Shown here piece after piece: positions 1 to 34,687 of a DNA stretch of 64,000 bases. The notes beneath the pieces were generated by a model. That model saw only the letters and a list, made by a program, of their open reading frames with translations. It was not told the DNA's origin and did not search any database. The stretch lies in NCBI RefSeq assembly GCF_028583425.1, contig NC_072801.1:16388001-16452000 (forward strand), given 5' to 3'. Every line of letters starts with the position of its first letter. Position 1 is the stretch's first letter. The translations under genes were made by a program, and so were the position numbers. The stretch comes from Eublepharis macularius. Its lineage: Eukaryota > Chordata > Lepidosauria > Squamata > Eublepharidae.

Positions 1-394
1 TTAAACTCTCATCATTGTTAAGTGCCTTAAATCCAATATAGTGGAAAGACTGGTCAGAAAAACAGTGGTGATAAATCACTGAATTCAAGGTGAGTTCCAA
101 AGGCTGTAAGTGTGAAGAGTAGATGATTGGCTGGGTGTAAGATCCTTTCCAGTGAGCTGACTTACTCAGACTGAAGGCCATCCTCTGAGGACTGGCCTTT
201 ATAGAGACCATATTGATCCTTGGGAGGGTGGAGATCAGCTGCCTTGAGTGCTCAATCTGGTGGCAGGACTCGTTTTCTAACTCGTTTTCTCCTCTTGTGC
301 TCTGTCTCAGCACAGGTGGGTCTTTGGATACGTTTTTCTTCTAGCTGTTCATCGCCTCCTTTTACATTGCATTCTTCTCTATCCTCTGTGTGTG

Positions 395-605
395 TGTGTA
401 AAGTGCTGTCAGGTGATGCCAGCTTATGGTAATACTCATAGGAGTTTCAAAGCAAGAGACAAACAGAGGTGGTTTGCCATTGCCTGCCTCTGCATAGCAA
501 CCCCAGACTTCCTTGCTGGTCTCCCATCCAAGCACTAATCAGGGACAAACCTGCTTAGCTTCTGAGGAGATCAGGCTAGCCTGAGCCATCCAGATTGGAG
601 CTTTC
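395..605 (-). mobile_element. 5S rRNA-derived SINE (SINE3 type), antisense
   Basis: The stretch around 515-590 reads as the reverse complement of 5S rRNA: GGTCTCCCATCCAAGCACTA, then TGCTTAGCTTCTGAG, then GATCAGGCTAGCCTG. The flanking GGTGGTTTGCCATTGCCTGC block is the usual body of this reptile SINE. Confidence 0.7.
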
Positions 606-1362
606 TGTTTCCTACACCCAGACAAATAACATTAGAGAAGATGATTCAGGTAGATTGTTCCTCCCTAGTGAGGGAATTTTTGTGTGTTTGGAGGAAATGT
701 TTCCTGACCCACAATCTTAAATTTTAGTAGTCCGGATACAGGTTTGTCTCCTCAGTGAGAATTCAGCTGGGGTTTGGATCTCTTAGATTACTTAAGAATT
801 ACTTGATTTTAAGTAAACGCAATCCAAGCTTCTCTCCCTTCCCCTAACGAGGAAAAGTGCAAAGGGATGGAATTTTAGAATTCTCCACCCACCGCAGATT
901 AAGTCAGCATGTTCTCTGCTCTGGCATCAGAAAGCATCACGAGAAGCTCCCCAAAGTAAAAGGGGACGGAAGCTAATATATTCCCCAGGGACCGGGAGGG
1001 AAAATGTGCATCTGCGTTGCATGCTACCTTCATCCACATCGTTTTGCTTCACTGCCAGTAAAAGGGACAGATGGAGGAATGATTTCATTGTCTTCAATGA
1101 ATTGAAAAACTGGGCACGCCAATATGGTTGTAATGGTGAGACTAGGATTTAAGAACCTGAGAGCAAGTTTGCTTGGTCAGCCCCTCTAGTGCTGCAGCCA
1201 GCCAGGTTCTCCCCAGCAGGCCAAAGCCACTCCTTACTGCTGTTTCCCCACAAGCAACTGGCATTCAGTGGCTTTGAATATGGAAGTTCTGTTCCGACAT
1301 CTTGGCTGCTAGCCATTGATGGCCCCGGCCTGTTAAGAATTTGTCTGATCTTTTTACCCGGC

Positions 1363-1398
1363 TAATAATAATAATAATAATAACCATAATAATAACAT
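1363..1398. repeat. (AAT)n microsatellite
   Basis: Repeated AATAATAAT with one CC interruption. Confidence 0.85.
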
Positions 1399-1615
1399 TC
1401 GATAGCCTGAGCTCTTTGGAAGAAAGGCAGCAGCCAAAAAGAATGTAATAAAGTACACATTTTAAAAGAGCTGTAGTGGTGAAAAGGAATGGCAGTCAGT
1501 GCAGGAGCCCAGATGTTGCCCTGGAATTTGGATGGACGTTCATCGCTCTGTTATCACCCATATTTCCTTGTTTGAGCTGTTGCATCTTTTGTCTTTTGCG
1601 GTATGTTCTTAATGA

Positions 1616-25750
<24,135 letters not shown>

Positions 25751-27239
25751 GTACAAGTGTTTGGTAGATGCGCTGATAGTGGGGTTTCCAAGAAGGGCTG
25801 TTTTACAGGTTACAGGCTCTGTATGCCTGAAGATCTGAGGTGCTCGTCCTGTACATCTTTCAGGTAAAGAAGTAATCGGAGCACAGTTGCCAAGGCCCAT
25901 GGGCATGGATGGTATAGGAAAGGCAGCTTCATAAAGTTTCTCAGCAAATTTTGCTCAGCAGTAAAGCACCCCATTTTGTAGGCTGACAGTCATCTCCATT
26001 TAGTTTCTCAAGTGTTGGGAAAGATGTCAAGTTCTTGGGGAGGTAGGGTACATGCTTTTGCCTAAAGTCTGCAGTCAGGTAGCCAGTTAGGAAAGAACTT
26101 TCTCTAGTGGAGACCCTGGACAACAGCTACCGCAGACGGTACAGAGTTAAATGAGCTAGTGGTCTGTCTTAACAAGGTAGGGCCATTTGAGTTGCGAGTG
26201 GCCCAGGAGGATAGTAACTGCGTTTTCTGTCTTTTACTAGATGGACTCTTTCAGTTAGGGCAGAGCACGGCTTCAGCCCCCAACCCTGCATCATCCTGCA
26301 GCCTTTACTATAGCCAGACCGACAAAACAGCGAGTTTGAAAAAATTTATTTTACAAAAGCAAATTGCACAGCCATTTTTTAAAAAAGAAATGCTGTACAT
26401 ATTTATAGATGTAAACAGACCTTTCTGGGAAGATGTGTGCGGGCTGCTGTTGGGATGATTGGGAAGGGGGGCCCAGAAACATGGGACTCCTCTCCCTCTC
26501 ATCAACCGTATCGAACCTTGGCAAGGTTTCACCATGTCATCTTAGCTGTGATAGCTGTGGCCAGGATCCATCCTTTTCTCACTTTAGAATAACCAGTCCC
26601 TTTTGTTGCTACTAGATACAGTTCCCCTCCAAGTATAAGACAGACATGCACAGGTGAGATTCCCACCCACCTCACTTGTCCCACTGGAAGTTCCATTTTG
26701 CTAGGCCAGCAGGACTAAGATCACGGCAGCATTCATCCTGCCTGATCAGTTATTACAGGGGAGGACTTGCAGGGAGCATTTAATTTTGCCTTCCTCTACC
26801 ATGTCCTTTGGTTGTTCCTGGGCCTGGCTCCAATGAACACCGGCCCAAACAGCCCTGGAAAGGGCCCTGCCCCCTTCCCCCTGCCTTTTACTGACAGAAA
26901 CCAAGCCTAGAATACTGGCTTGGTTGCCTAGCAAAAGCCACTGAGGCATCTGGGTAAAACTACAGGTGCTCCTTTTTATCATTTTGGGTTTTTTTAAACC
27001 ATTTTTTTTTTTAGATTTCAGATTTTTCTGCAAACCTGGTGCATTGTTCAGGTGCACAGGAAGACCTGTCTTGTCCCTTCATGGCTTCCGTCTCCAGATT
27101 TAAGTATCCAGAGATCAGGGCCACTTGGCTACTAGTATATATGAGACTTTCCCCACCAAAGAGAAACTTGGGCAAGGCAGCCAAAGAAAGTAGTACTGAT
27201 CTTGCTAAAAAAGAAAGGGGGGGGGGAATAAAACAATGC
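25751..27239. other. Intergenic region between convergent MAPK8IP3 and NME3
   Basis: No coding exon seen. TTTATT near 26,345 offers an alternative minus-strand poly(A) signal for NME3. Repeat X fills 26,740-27,135. Confidence 0.5.
26740..27135. repeat. Dispersed repeat X
   Basis: Shared order of GGAAAGGGCCCTGCC, a T-rich tract, TTTAGATTTCAGATTTTTCTG, GCAAACCTGG and TTTAAGTATCCAGAGATCAG. Two more copies lie at 46,590-46,865 and 48,680-49,105. Family not identified. Confidence 0.6.
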
Positions 27240-27245
27240 TTTATT
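27240..27245 (-). terminator. Candidate NME3 poly(A) signal
   Basis: AATAAA on the minus strand about 410 bases after the stop codon. Another candidate lies near 26,345. Confidence 0.5.
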
Positions 27246-30200
27246 TGCATTTGTTGTGCAAAAGCCCTCCACTGCATAGCTCTTTAGTTTCTGGCTTATT
27301 TTGAAGAGTGCAGGTAACAAAGGAGGCATGCCAGAGACAAGCACCAGGGCCTTTAGATTCTTAAAAGGGGAGGCGGAGTCAGCACCTTTAAAAGGAGCAC
27401 ATTCTAAAGCAGATGAGAGGATCCTTTTCCCCCCCTTGTAGCAGCAGCATCTCTCGTGACTTGCACCAAAAGGCTATGATGGAAGGGAGGATTCAGTGTT
27501 TGTTGTAGAGGGCTGCGATGCATTCTTTCAGGTCCTTTTCTATCTCGCTCATCCACTCCAGGGAAAAACAAAACGAAGTCCAGGAAAATTCCAGAGGACA
27601 GCAAAAGAACGAGTGAGATGGTTCAGATGAACAGCCCTCTGAATACTCCTTCCTACTCGTAGATCCAGTGCTCTGTGCTGTCCTCCCAGCAGTTAATTTC
27701 ATCAGTGTGGAACCAGAGGGCGATCTCGCGCCGGGCGCTTTCTACCGAATCGCTGCCATGAACCACATTCCTGCACAGAGGGGGGAAAAGATTTCAGTTG
27801 TTCCAGTGGTGCACCTTTCCCCCCGCAACCGGGGGACAGTTGAATCTTGTCCTGGGTTCATGTAAACAGTTGCCTCGCTTTCACAAACCCTCCCAAACCA
27901 GCCTCCAGTGGCTCATTCTCCCACGTCACACTTGCTAAGCATGCAGGACGTTTTTCTCCATTTAGACCTAGCCTTGTATCACTCCTTAGCCCTTCCCTGT
28001 GGCAAGTGCCACAGAAAATCACTTTTCGGGGGAACCTTGACTGGAAATCTTAGCTGTTGCTCTCTCGCCATATCAACTCTTGCCCTGAGTTTGGGATGAG
28101 GGGCAGGCTGCCTGCTGCTCTGCCAACAGAATTCCTCCTTTCTCTGTTTCTTTTCTCCTTCCAATGAACCTGACAACCAGGTCTACATGGTCTGGTATAG
28201 AGACTTGACTTTACCGTCATCATTTTTTATTCTTTTACAATTGTGGATGAAGCCCTAGCTGATTGAGTAGGGACCCTCGTGCCTTTCAGAGGCAAAGGGC
28301 TTTCACTCACTTGCCGACTTCGATGCAGAAATCTCCTCGGATAGTCCCAGGCTTGGAATCCGCAGGATTGGTTTCTCCAATCATTGCGCGAGCTGTTTTC
28401 ACGACATCCAGTCCTTGCCAGACCTGCAGCAAGTGGAAAGGAACGGTCACTCAGCTGACAGGAAATTTCTGACCTGTGTCCCTTTGCCAACTTGAGGCGT
28501 GGAGGGGAAATTTGATGCCCTGTGAAATCGGATAGCCTTGAGCCCAGTCCTTTCCCCACCGCACACCCTGGAGACGCTTACAGCGGAGACACTTGGATCC
28601 TTCCCCAGCAGAGAATCAATCTCGGGGGCCACCAGTTTGTCCTGATTCTGGCAAAAGCAGGCCTTCTGGAGCCTGGCTGGGCCTCAGGAGGATGTTTTTC
28701 TCCCTCCCCACACAATGTTGCAGTTTTTAAGAGAGATTAGGACATGAGTGTATGTGCGTGTGGAACATGGTGGAACGGAGTTCCGGCACCTCTTGAAAAT
28801 GGTCACATGGCTGGTGGCCCCGCCCCCTGATCTCCAGACAGAGGGGAGTTTAGATTGCCCTTCGAGCCGCTCCAGCAGTGCAGAGGGCAATCTCAACTCC
28901 CCTCTGTCTGGAGATCATGTGACCATTTTCTCTGAGGGCAACCCACTGAGTTCCACCACCTCTTTTCCCAGAAAAAAAGCCCTGCACACACCTATATTTC
29001 TGTGTACACCATGCACATGTATATGAATATAGAAGATGGCGAATAAATATTTGACCACATGGCAAAGTGACTAGATTTTTTTTTTAAAGCCAAAGTCCTG
29101 GGCAAAGCCAAAAATGGTGGTTAAAAAAAACCAGAACCGAGTTTGAAATGAAATAGGTGTGTCATTAAAAAGAGTAAGGTGCTACTGGACTCAAATTATG
29201 CTAAAAGCGCCTGCCCCACAAGGGTGGGGGGAATCACCAGCTCCTGAAGGCAAGCATGTGTGAGTTTGTCCTTAGTTTGGGCCGATACTCACCATGGCCA
29301 CAATGGGGCCAGAGCTCATGTACTTCACCAGGCGGCGGTAGAAAGGGCGCTCCCGATGTTCCGCGTAATGCTCTTTCAACAGGTCTTCTGAGGCCTAGCC
29401 AGAAAGAGATCCACCCGCCATTTAGACATATGTTGTTACTCTTCTACAGCGTTCCCTGCTCTGGCTTTGCACATTCTGGGAAAAATGGGATGGGTCTTCT
29501 GCAGGCCTCTTGAGTCTGCTTAAGAAAGATGCCGCTTTCTCCAGAAAACTGATCTCTGTTGATCAGCTATTACTTCAGAACGCTCACCTAGAGGTTTCCA
29601 TCACTACTGATCTGTATCCTTAAGTGTCCCTCAGGCATTTGCTGACAGGCTATCAAAATTATTAAGAGACTTCTGGTTTTGGAAATGCCAGTCTTGTAGC
29701 CCCACAAAAGCTATGAGGGCAGCTCCGGGACCAACCAGAAGTCAATAGGCTTGAACAGGAAGGGACTCAATTGCGCAATGCACAAATACCTAATGGAGGA
29801 TCTATATAAAAAAGGCACCAATGGACCCTGAAGGTTATTAGGAATGAGCATGTCTTTGTTCTTAAGAAGGGGGCAGAGGACCAGCAATAATAATATTTGA
29901 TTTGCATACCACCCTTCAGGACAACACCCACTCAGAGTGGTTTACAAAGTATATTATTATCGATGGTTGTTGTGGATTTTCCGGGTTGTATCGCCGTGGT
30001 CTTGGCATTGTAGTTCCTGACGTTTCGCCAGCAGCTGTGACTGGCATCTTCAGAGGTGTAGCACCAAAAGACAGACACTGAGAGATCTCTTTCTTTCGGT
30101 GCTACACCTCTGAAGATGCCAGTCACAGCTGCTGGCAAAACATCAGGAACTACAATGCCAAGACCACGGCGATACGGCCCGGAAAATCCACAACAACCAT

Positions 30201-31790
30201 CATTCTCCAGCCCTTCGACAATATATATTATTATCCTCATGACAATCACCCTGTGAGGTGTGTGGGGCTGAGAGAGTTCTGGAAGAGCTGTGACTGACCC
30301 AAGATCACCCAGCTGGCTTCAAGTGGAGGAGTGGAAAATCAGCCCCAGCTCTCCAGATCAGAGTCTTGCTGCTCTTAACCACTACATCAAACTGACTCTA
30401 TTCCCCAAAGAGAGCAAGAGCAAAAGATGCGACAAGAGATACAGAGGTGACCGCCTGAGGATGCAGAGGTGTGATGCAACAGCTGCTGTCTTTTGATTCC
30501 TTAAAGAGGCAGAGCAAAAAGGCCACCCAGCACACACACAGGATCGGGTGCTCAGCAAGCTGTGTCTTCTGAGGCACAGCGCCAACCCTATGCTTGAAAG
30601 CTCAGAAAATATTTCTCCCAACCTATCTAACAATGAATGAGAAACAGAATTCTATGGAAGCAGCTGTATTTTGGAAGCGGCATTTCCTTGTGTGAGAGAG
30701 AATGTTTGATGCCCCTTTTAAGACAGCACTTGTAATAGAAGAATTCTGTCTGTATTTCTCTCTTCCTGGCAAAAAGCTCAAGGAAATGTGCGGTTATCCA
30801 CAGGGGGGGGGGAGATCCACCCACTGGTGAATTTCATGGCAGAGCAGTAATTTGAACCCAGGGCCCCGTTGCTGCCCCATTATACTGCACCTCCTGTTCG
30901 GTCTTTGCAGAGGGAGGAAAGGGTTTTTTTTTTTTACCTGCAGGAGCTTCATAGCCACCAGTTTGAAGCCCTTCCTCTCAAACCGCCTGATGATCTCGCC
31001 CACAAGATGCCGCTGCACCCCGTCGGGTTTGATGGCAAGGAAGGTGCGTTCATTTACACCAGTGTACGCTGGAAGAAGAATTGTCTTGTGAAATTCAACC
31101 CCGTTTGGGAACGCATCTAGATCTGAGTTTGGTCAGAGAACGGAGTCCTCAGGCTTTGGGACTTGGTTACCAGATCCTATGTTGAATGCTACGAGCTCCA
31201 GCTTGTAAACATATAAAATGCCTGTAAAACAAGCGTGGACTGCATTCAAACGTTAGGAGTAGAGAGTGCAAGTCAGGCGCTGCACTTTCTCAATAAGGCA
31301 GGCCTTCGTCTGAAAATCTTTTTAAACACGGAGGATTGAGGGAGCCAAAGAGCCCCATTGATGGGGGAACGAGGGGCGAGGGGGGGGGGTCTGTTTAAGT
31401 TTCTTACCATTCTGACCAGCTCAGCATTCAAACGAAGGGCGTCTTACACCCAAAGACCCCCGGCTCTCAGGAGTCGGTTCCCTTCCGCAGCCTGAAACGG
31501 CGCAGCCCATTCATTCGCAGCATCCCCCCGCCAGCCCCGCAGCGCACGTATGAACTGTCCCCTTGAGAAGGGGAGGGGGAAGCGAGAAGGGCGTGGCTGC
31601 GCAGGCCAATATAAGACAAGGAGGCTTAAGCGGGAGCGGCAGGCTCCGTTTGCAGAAGGGGCGCCTTTGGCCGGGGCCGCGCTTGCACTCACCCGCTTGG
31701 AAGATGCTGGCGAACAGGGCGAGAATGAAGATCATGGTGCTCTTTGCAGCAGCCCCGGACAGCGAGAAGGGCACGCAAGGCACGGCGACC
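27240..31790 (-). CDS. NME3: NME3, nucleoside diphosphate kinase 3 (complete gene, five exons)
   Basis: Transfers the gamma phosphate from ATP to other nucleoside diphosphates through a phosphohistidine intermediate. NME3 carries an N-terminal hydrophobic segment linked to mitochondrial outer-membrane and peroxisomal association. Five exons give 168 aa (human 169): [14 protein letters not shown] leader; [17 protein letters not shown] with the KPDG motif; [42 protein letters not shown]; and the active-site [16 protein letters not shown] with the catalytic His, ending HWIYE. All key residues are present and the frame is intact. Gene order MAPK8IP3-NME3-MRPS34 and strands match mammals, which supports orthology. 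Confidence 0.97.
27653..27770 (-). CDS. NME3: NME3 exon 5 and stop
   Basis: Codes the [16 protein letters not shown] active-site segment through EHWIYE, with a TAG stop at 27,653-27,655. Confidence 0.96.
28311..28423 (-). CDS. NME3: NME3 exon 4
   Basis: Codes [16 protein letters not shown] and [13 protein letters not shown]. It leaves two bases that complete the Lys before the active-site loop. Confidence 0.96.
28745..28984. mobile_element. hAT-type MITE, second copy, in NME3 intron 3
   Basis: Same palindromic interior as 8,403-8,663 (GGAACGGAGTTCCGG, CTGATCTCCAGACAGAGGGG and complement) and the same right end AGAAAAAAAGCCCTG at 28,970-28,984. The left TIR is lost or diverged, so no target duplication is visible. 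Confidence 0.82.
29293..29394 (-). CDS. NME3: NME3 exon 3
   Basis: Thirty-four codons, [18 protein letters not shown] to SSGPIVAM, with donor GTGAGT below 29,293. Confidence 0.96.
29962..30223. mobile_element. Penelope-like terminal repeats (family A), head-to-head pair with target duplication
   Basis: Two inverted copies of the family A end meet head to head. They are flanked by TATATTATTATC at 29,950-29,961 and 30,224-30,235. No coding sequence remains between them. Hammerhead-like cores lie at 30,015-30,058 (minus) and 30,105-30,150 (plus, core diverged). Confidence 0.85.
30015..30058 (-). ncRNA. Hammerhead-ribozyme-like motif (family A)
   Basis: The minus strand reads CTGAAGA, a GCCAGT/GCTGGC stem II, CGAAAC and GTC, as in the copies at 11.8 and 14.2 kb. 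Confidence 0.6.
30938..31068 (-). CDS. NME3: NME3 exon 2
   Basis: Codes [20 protein letters not shown] and then [20 protein letters not shown]. Acceptor CAG lies above 31,068 and the donor GTAAAA begins at 30,937. Confidence 0.96.
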
Positions 31791-31930
31791 GATCGGGAGC
31801 GCGCACGCCGGGGGAAAGGGGAGGGAGCGATGGGCTAGTACGCGCATTGCGTTTGCAATGGGAATCTCCCTTTCTCCGCTCCGCTTTGCGCGTCCTGGCA
31901 ACACGGACCCACCCTTTTTATTTTAGTTAC
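31440..31930 (-). promoter_or_regulatory. NME3 CpG-rich promoter and 5'UTR
   Basis: Dense CpG sequence surrounds coding exon 1 and extends upstream of the start codon, with GC-box-like GGGGAGGGGG and CpG-rich GCGCACGCCG stretches. No TATA box was placed. The extent is judged by eye. Confidence 0.55.
31693..31735 (-). CDS. NME3: NME3 coding exon 1
   Basis: The start codon is at 31,733-31,735 and the exon codes [14 protein letters not shown] plus one base. The donor GTGAGT begins at 31,692. The hydrophobic leader matches the NME3-specific N-terminus. Confidence 0.93.
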
Positions 31931-32149
31931 CTTTCCGCCCTGCTGGCAGTCAGGGCGCCGCGCTGAGCCTTTCTTGCAATGTACGGAGGGACAAGCGAGA
32001 GCTCTTGAGCGTGCGCAGAGTTGCTTTCCGACCTTGGAAAAGAAGGCTGAGGTTCAGGAGGGCTGGAAAGATAATGGGCAGACTCCCATAAGCGCATGCT
32101 GCCTATGCACAACAAATCAGTAGCTCTTTATTGTGCAGGACCACCATTT

Positions 32150-32237
32150 GTTTGGGTCTGCAGTGGAACAGCAGGATTTGAGTCCAGGGGCACCTTAGGG
32201 ACCCTCAAGGTTTTCAGAATGTGAGCTTTTCGAGAGC
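32150..32237 (-). mobile_element. Penelope-like end repeat (family B), fragment
   Basis: GATTTGAGTCCAGGGGCACC and GAGCTTTTCGAGAGC match the antisense family B arms. It is cut on its right by the MITE at 32,238. Confidence 0.5.
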
Positions 32238-32442
32238 TACAAGTGACGAATGACACAGGTTGGACACTTGTCAGCTTCCCTCAAGTTTTGATGGGAAATG
32301 TAGGCATCCTGGTCTTGCAGCTTGGCTGTCCAATGGACTTTTCAACTGTCACTTGTCCAACTTTCCGCCAAGCTGCCTACATTTCCCATCAAAACTTGAG
32401 GGAAGCTGACAAGTGTCCAACCTGTGTCATTCGTCACTCGTA
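32238..32442. mobile_element. Palindromic MITE (family P), 205 bp
   Basis: The ends CTACAAGTGACGAATGACAC and GTGTCATTCGTCACTCGTAG start inverted arms of about 65 bases (GGTTGGACACTTGTCAGCTT, CCCTCAAGTTTTGATGGGAA) around a centre of about 75 bases. A split copy lies at 44,044-44,823. Confidence 0.82.
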
Positions 32443-34680
32443 GTTTGGCCCTCAGGGGCAGGAGATTAGGGTGGACAAAGGAAGTATTATTTCACACAGT
32501 AATTAAATGGTGGCATTCACTGCTAGGGAGTGTAGCGATGGCCGCAAGCATAGATGGCTTTAATAGTTTAGCCAGATTCATGGAAGAGAGGTCTATTGGC
32601 GGCTACTAGTCCTTGTGACTAAAGAGAGCCTCCGTATACTCAAGCATCTGCCTCCCCCTCCACTCAGTGTCTGTCCCATTGATGGAACATGCATCATTTC
32701 TTTCTAGCCTTGGCTTGCGTGCTGTTTGTTGGCCCTTCAGGGCAATGGGTTGGCCTCTGTGGAGCACAAGCCTGGCCTAGAACAATCACTGATCTAATTC
32801 AGCACATCACCTCTTACCTTTATCTAGGTTGGTTTGAGCCTCAGTACCTCTCTGTTTAGGTTCATAGCTCTTTCATCGCCCCTCCCCCAATCTGCACAGG
32901 TAAGCTTTTTCACACCTGGTCCATCTTAATTAAGCCTAAGGCTGTGTCCCAAACCTTTACCTTTCCTCTTCGTAGCTTGCTGCCTTTCCACCTGACATCC
33001 TTTGACTTCTTAAGACACAGCTCTTCACCTCTCCTTTCCTCCTTAAACTGTAAATTCTGTCCTTGTGGGAAAGACCTCCCTTTGGTTATTCTGCTGCACC
33101 TAGTAATTTCAGCCAGTTCATTCATGTTGGAAAGAAACACTGCTCTCAAGTTAGGACAGCGGTTTCCAATGTTTTGGTCCAAATTTACTTCATATGGTGA
33201 CCCATTCAGGGCTGGCCCAAGAGACTGGGGAGGAGCTGGGCTGGATAAGGAATGGGGGAAGATGGCAGATGGCAGCAAAGAGGTGGGTGGCAAATGGCTC
33301 AGTGCAGTACACAGCAGGCAGAGGCCAAAGAGGCACTGTAAGGGTCTGGGAAAGGGTTGGGCTGCTGAAGAAGCAGAACCAAGACAAAGCCCATGTTCAA
33401 AAATATACCTCTTCCTCTCACTTTTCCATGCTTCCACCTACTCTCCAGCCTTTCCCCCCTTCTTCCACCTAAAAGTTGCTAGTTGCCAGAAAGCTTCCCC
33501 CCACCTCATTATTGTTGCAAAGGGCATGGTATGTGAGAAGCTGGCAAAGAGAGAAAGAGAAGGGTTATACTTATACTTTGAATTCCTAAATAGAATTCTT
33601 CCTCAGGGCAGTAATGTCATGTTACAGTTAAGCAAAATATTTCTCTTCCCTCACTCAAAAGGGGAACCTGTCTGACATTCCCTCGCAGACTCACACACAC
33701 ACACTGAACAATCTTGTCAGAAACCAGTGGACTGCCTCCAGCTGAGTTCTAACTGACCACTCAGAGAGGAGGGAGCAGCTTGTTACTCAAGCTTTACATT
33801 CCAGGCAATAGTTAACTCCTTCCTTCCCAGCCCTCTGATGGTGCTGCACTTAGGAAACCTGCTTTTAAATAGCAGTCCGTTGCAGCAGACGAGGCTGAGG
33901 GTGTATAATTGGCCCAAGATCATCTAGCAAGTGTCTGTGGCAGAGAAGATTCAAAACTAGGTCTTCCATAGCCTTGTCTGACACGCTAACTCTTTTTCAG
34001 GGATTGCATTCCCTCATTTTTACTGTGTACCTGTTCTATTTATAGAAGATGCTGTTTCATTCAAGCCTTGCGGAATGTAGGAAAGACCAGACCATAGAAG
34101 GCGCATAAGGGATGCATTCTCTGGCATGTAATCCTAACTCACACTCATCTCAATGTTTTTCTAGACATCATTTTGTAAACTAGCTCACTAAGAAGTTATA
34201 CATTAAGAAAAGGGTAGCGTTTGTGTTAACACAAAGGGTGACACCTCCAAGAAAAGTGTCTTAAACATCATTTCAGGTGAGTAGTCAAGTTGAGCTGCAG
34301 TCGAAGAACAAGATCGAGATCCAGTAGCACCCTAAAGACAAACACGTCTAGAGGGAATGGACATACTTTTATTATAGTTGAAAGTTGTAATTAAACCCTC
34401 TCTCTGCTTAAAAATAGACAGAATTAATTTTGAATTTCTTTAATCACGTTATTCTAGCTATTGATTCAGTAATTATCAGTGCAATGCTGAACACACTTGA
34501 CCAGGAAGAAAGTCTAATTAATATCAATTGGTCTTGTTTTAAACAACGAACATGTTTCAACATGTGGGTGTTAAAAGCATTAACTCTGTACAGATAGTCA
34601 CTTTAGTTCATGACAGAGTTCAATACATTGAACAAAATTAGTAAAGTGGGAGATTTGGCATAATGTATTTTCCATTATAG
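32443..34680. other. NME3-MRPS34 intergenic region
   Basis: No gene recognised. A 243-codon open frame at 32,944-33,675 has no recognisable domain. A MIR-like antisense SINE fragment lies near 33,885-33,985 and a family B Penelope-like scrap near 34,305-34,350. Confidence 0.5.
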
Positions 34681-34681
34681 A

Positions 34682-34687
34682 TTTATT
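34682..34687 (-). terminator. Candidate MRPS34 poly(A) signal
   Basis: AATAAA on the minus strand about 70 bases after the stop codon. Confidence 0.55.

Larger units (their letters stand above)
29886..30400 (-). mobile_element. Sauria SINE, antisense, split by a Penelope-like pair
   Basis: The tail half is 29,886-29,961 (TACCACCCTTCAGGACAACA; CACTCAGAGTGGTTTACAAA). The head half is 30,224-about 30,400 (CACCCTGTGAGGTGTGTGGG; GATCACCCAGCTGGCTTCAA; CTCTTAACCACTACATCAAA). Joining across the insertion restores the normal SINE order. Confidence 0.85.

Noticed and set aside
32944-33675. 243-codon open frame between NME3 and MRPS34
   Set aside because: No recognisable domain, no splice or promoter context, low-complexity Ser/Pro/Leu composition and an overlapping 175-codon frame on the other strand.
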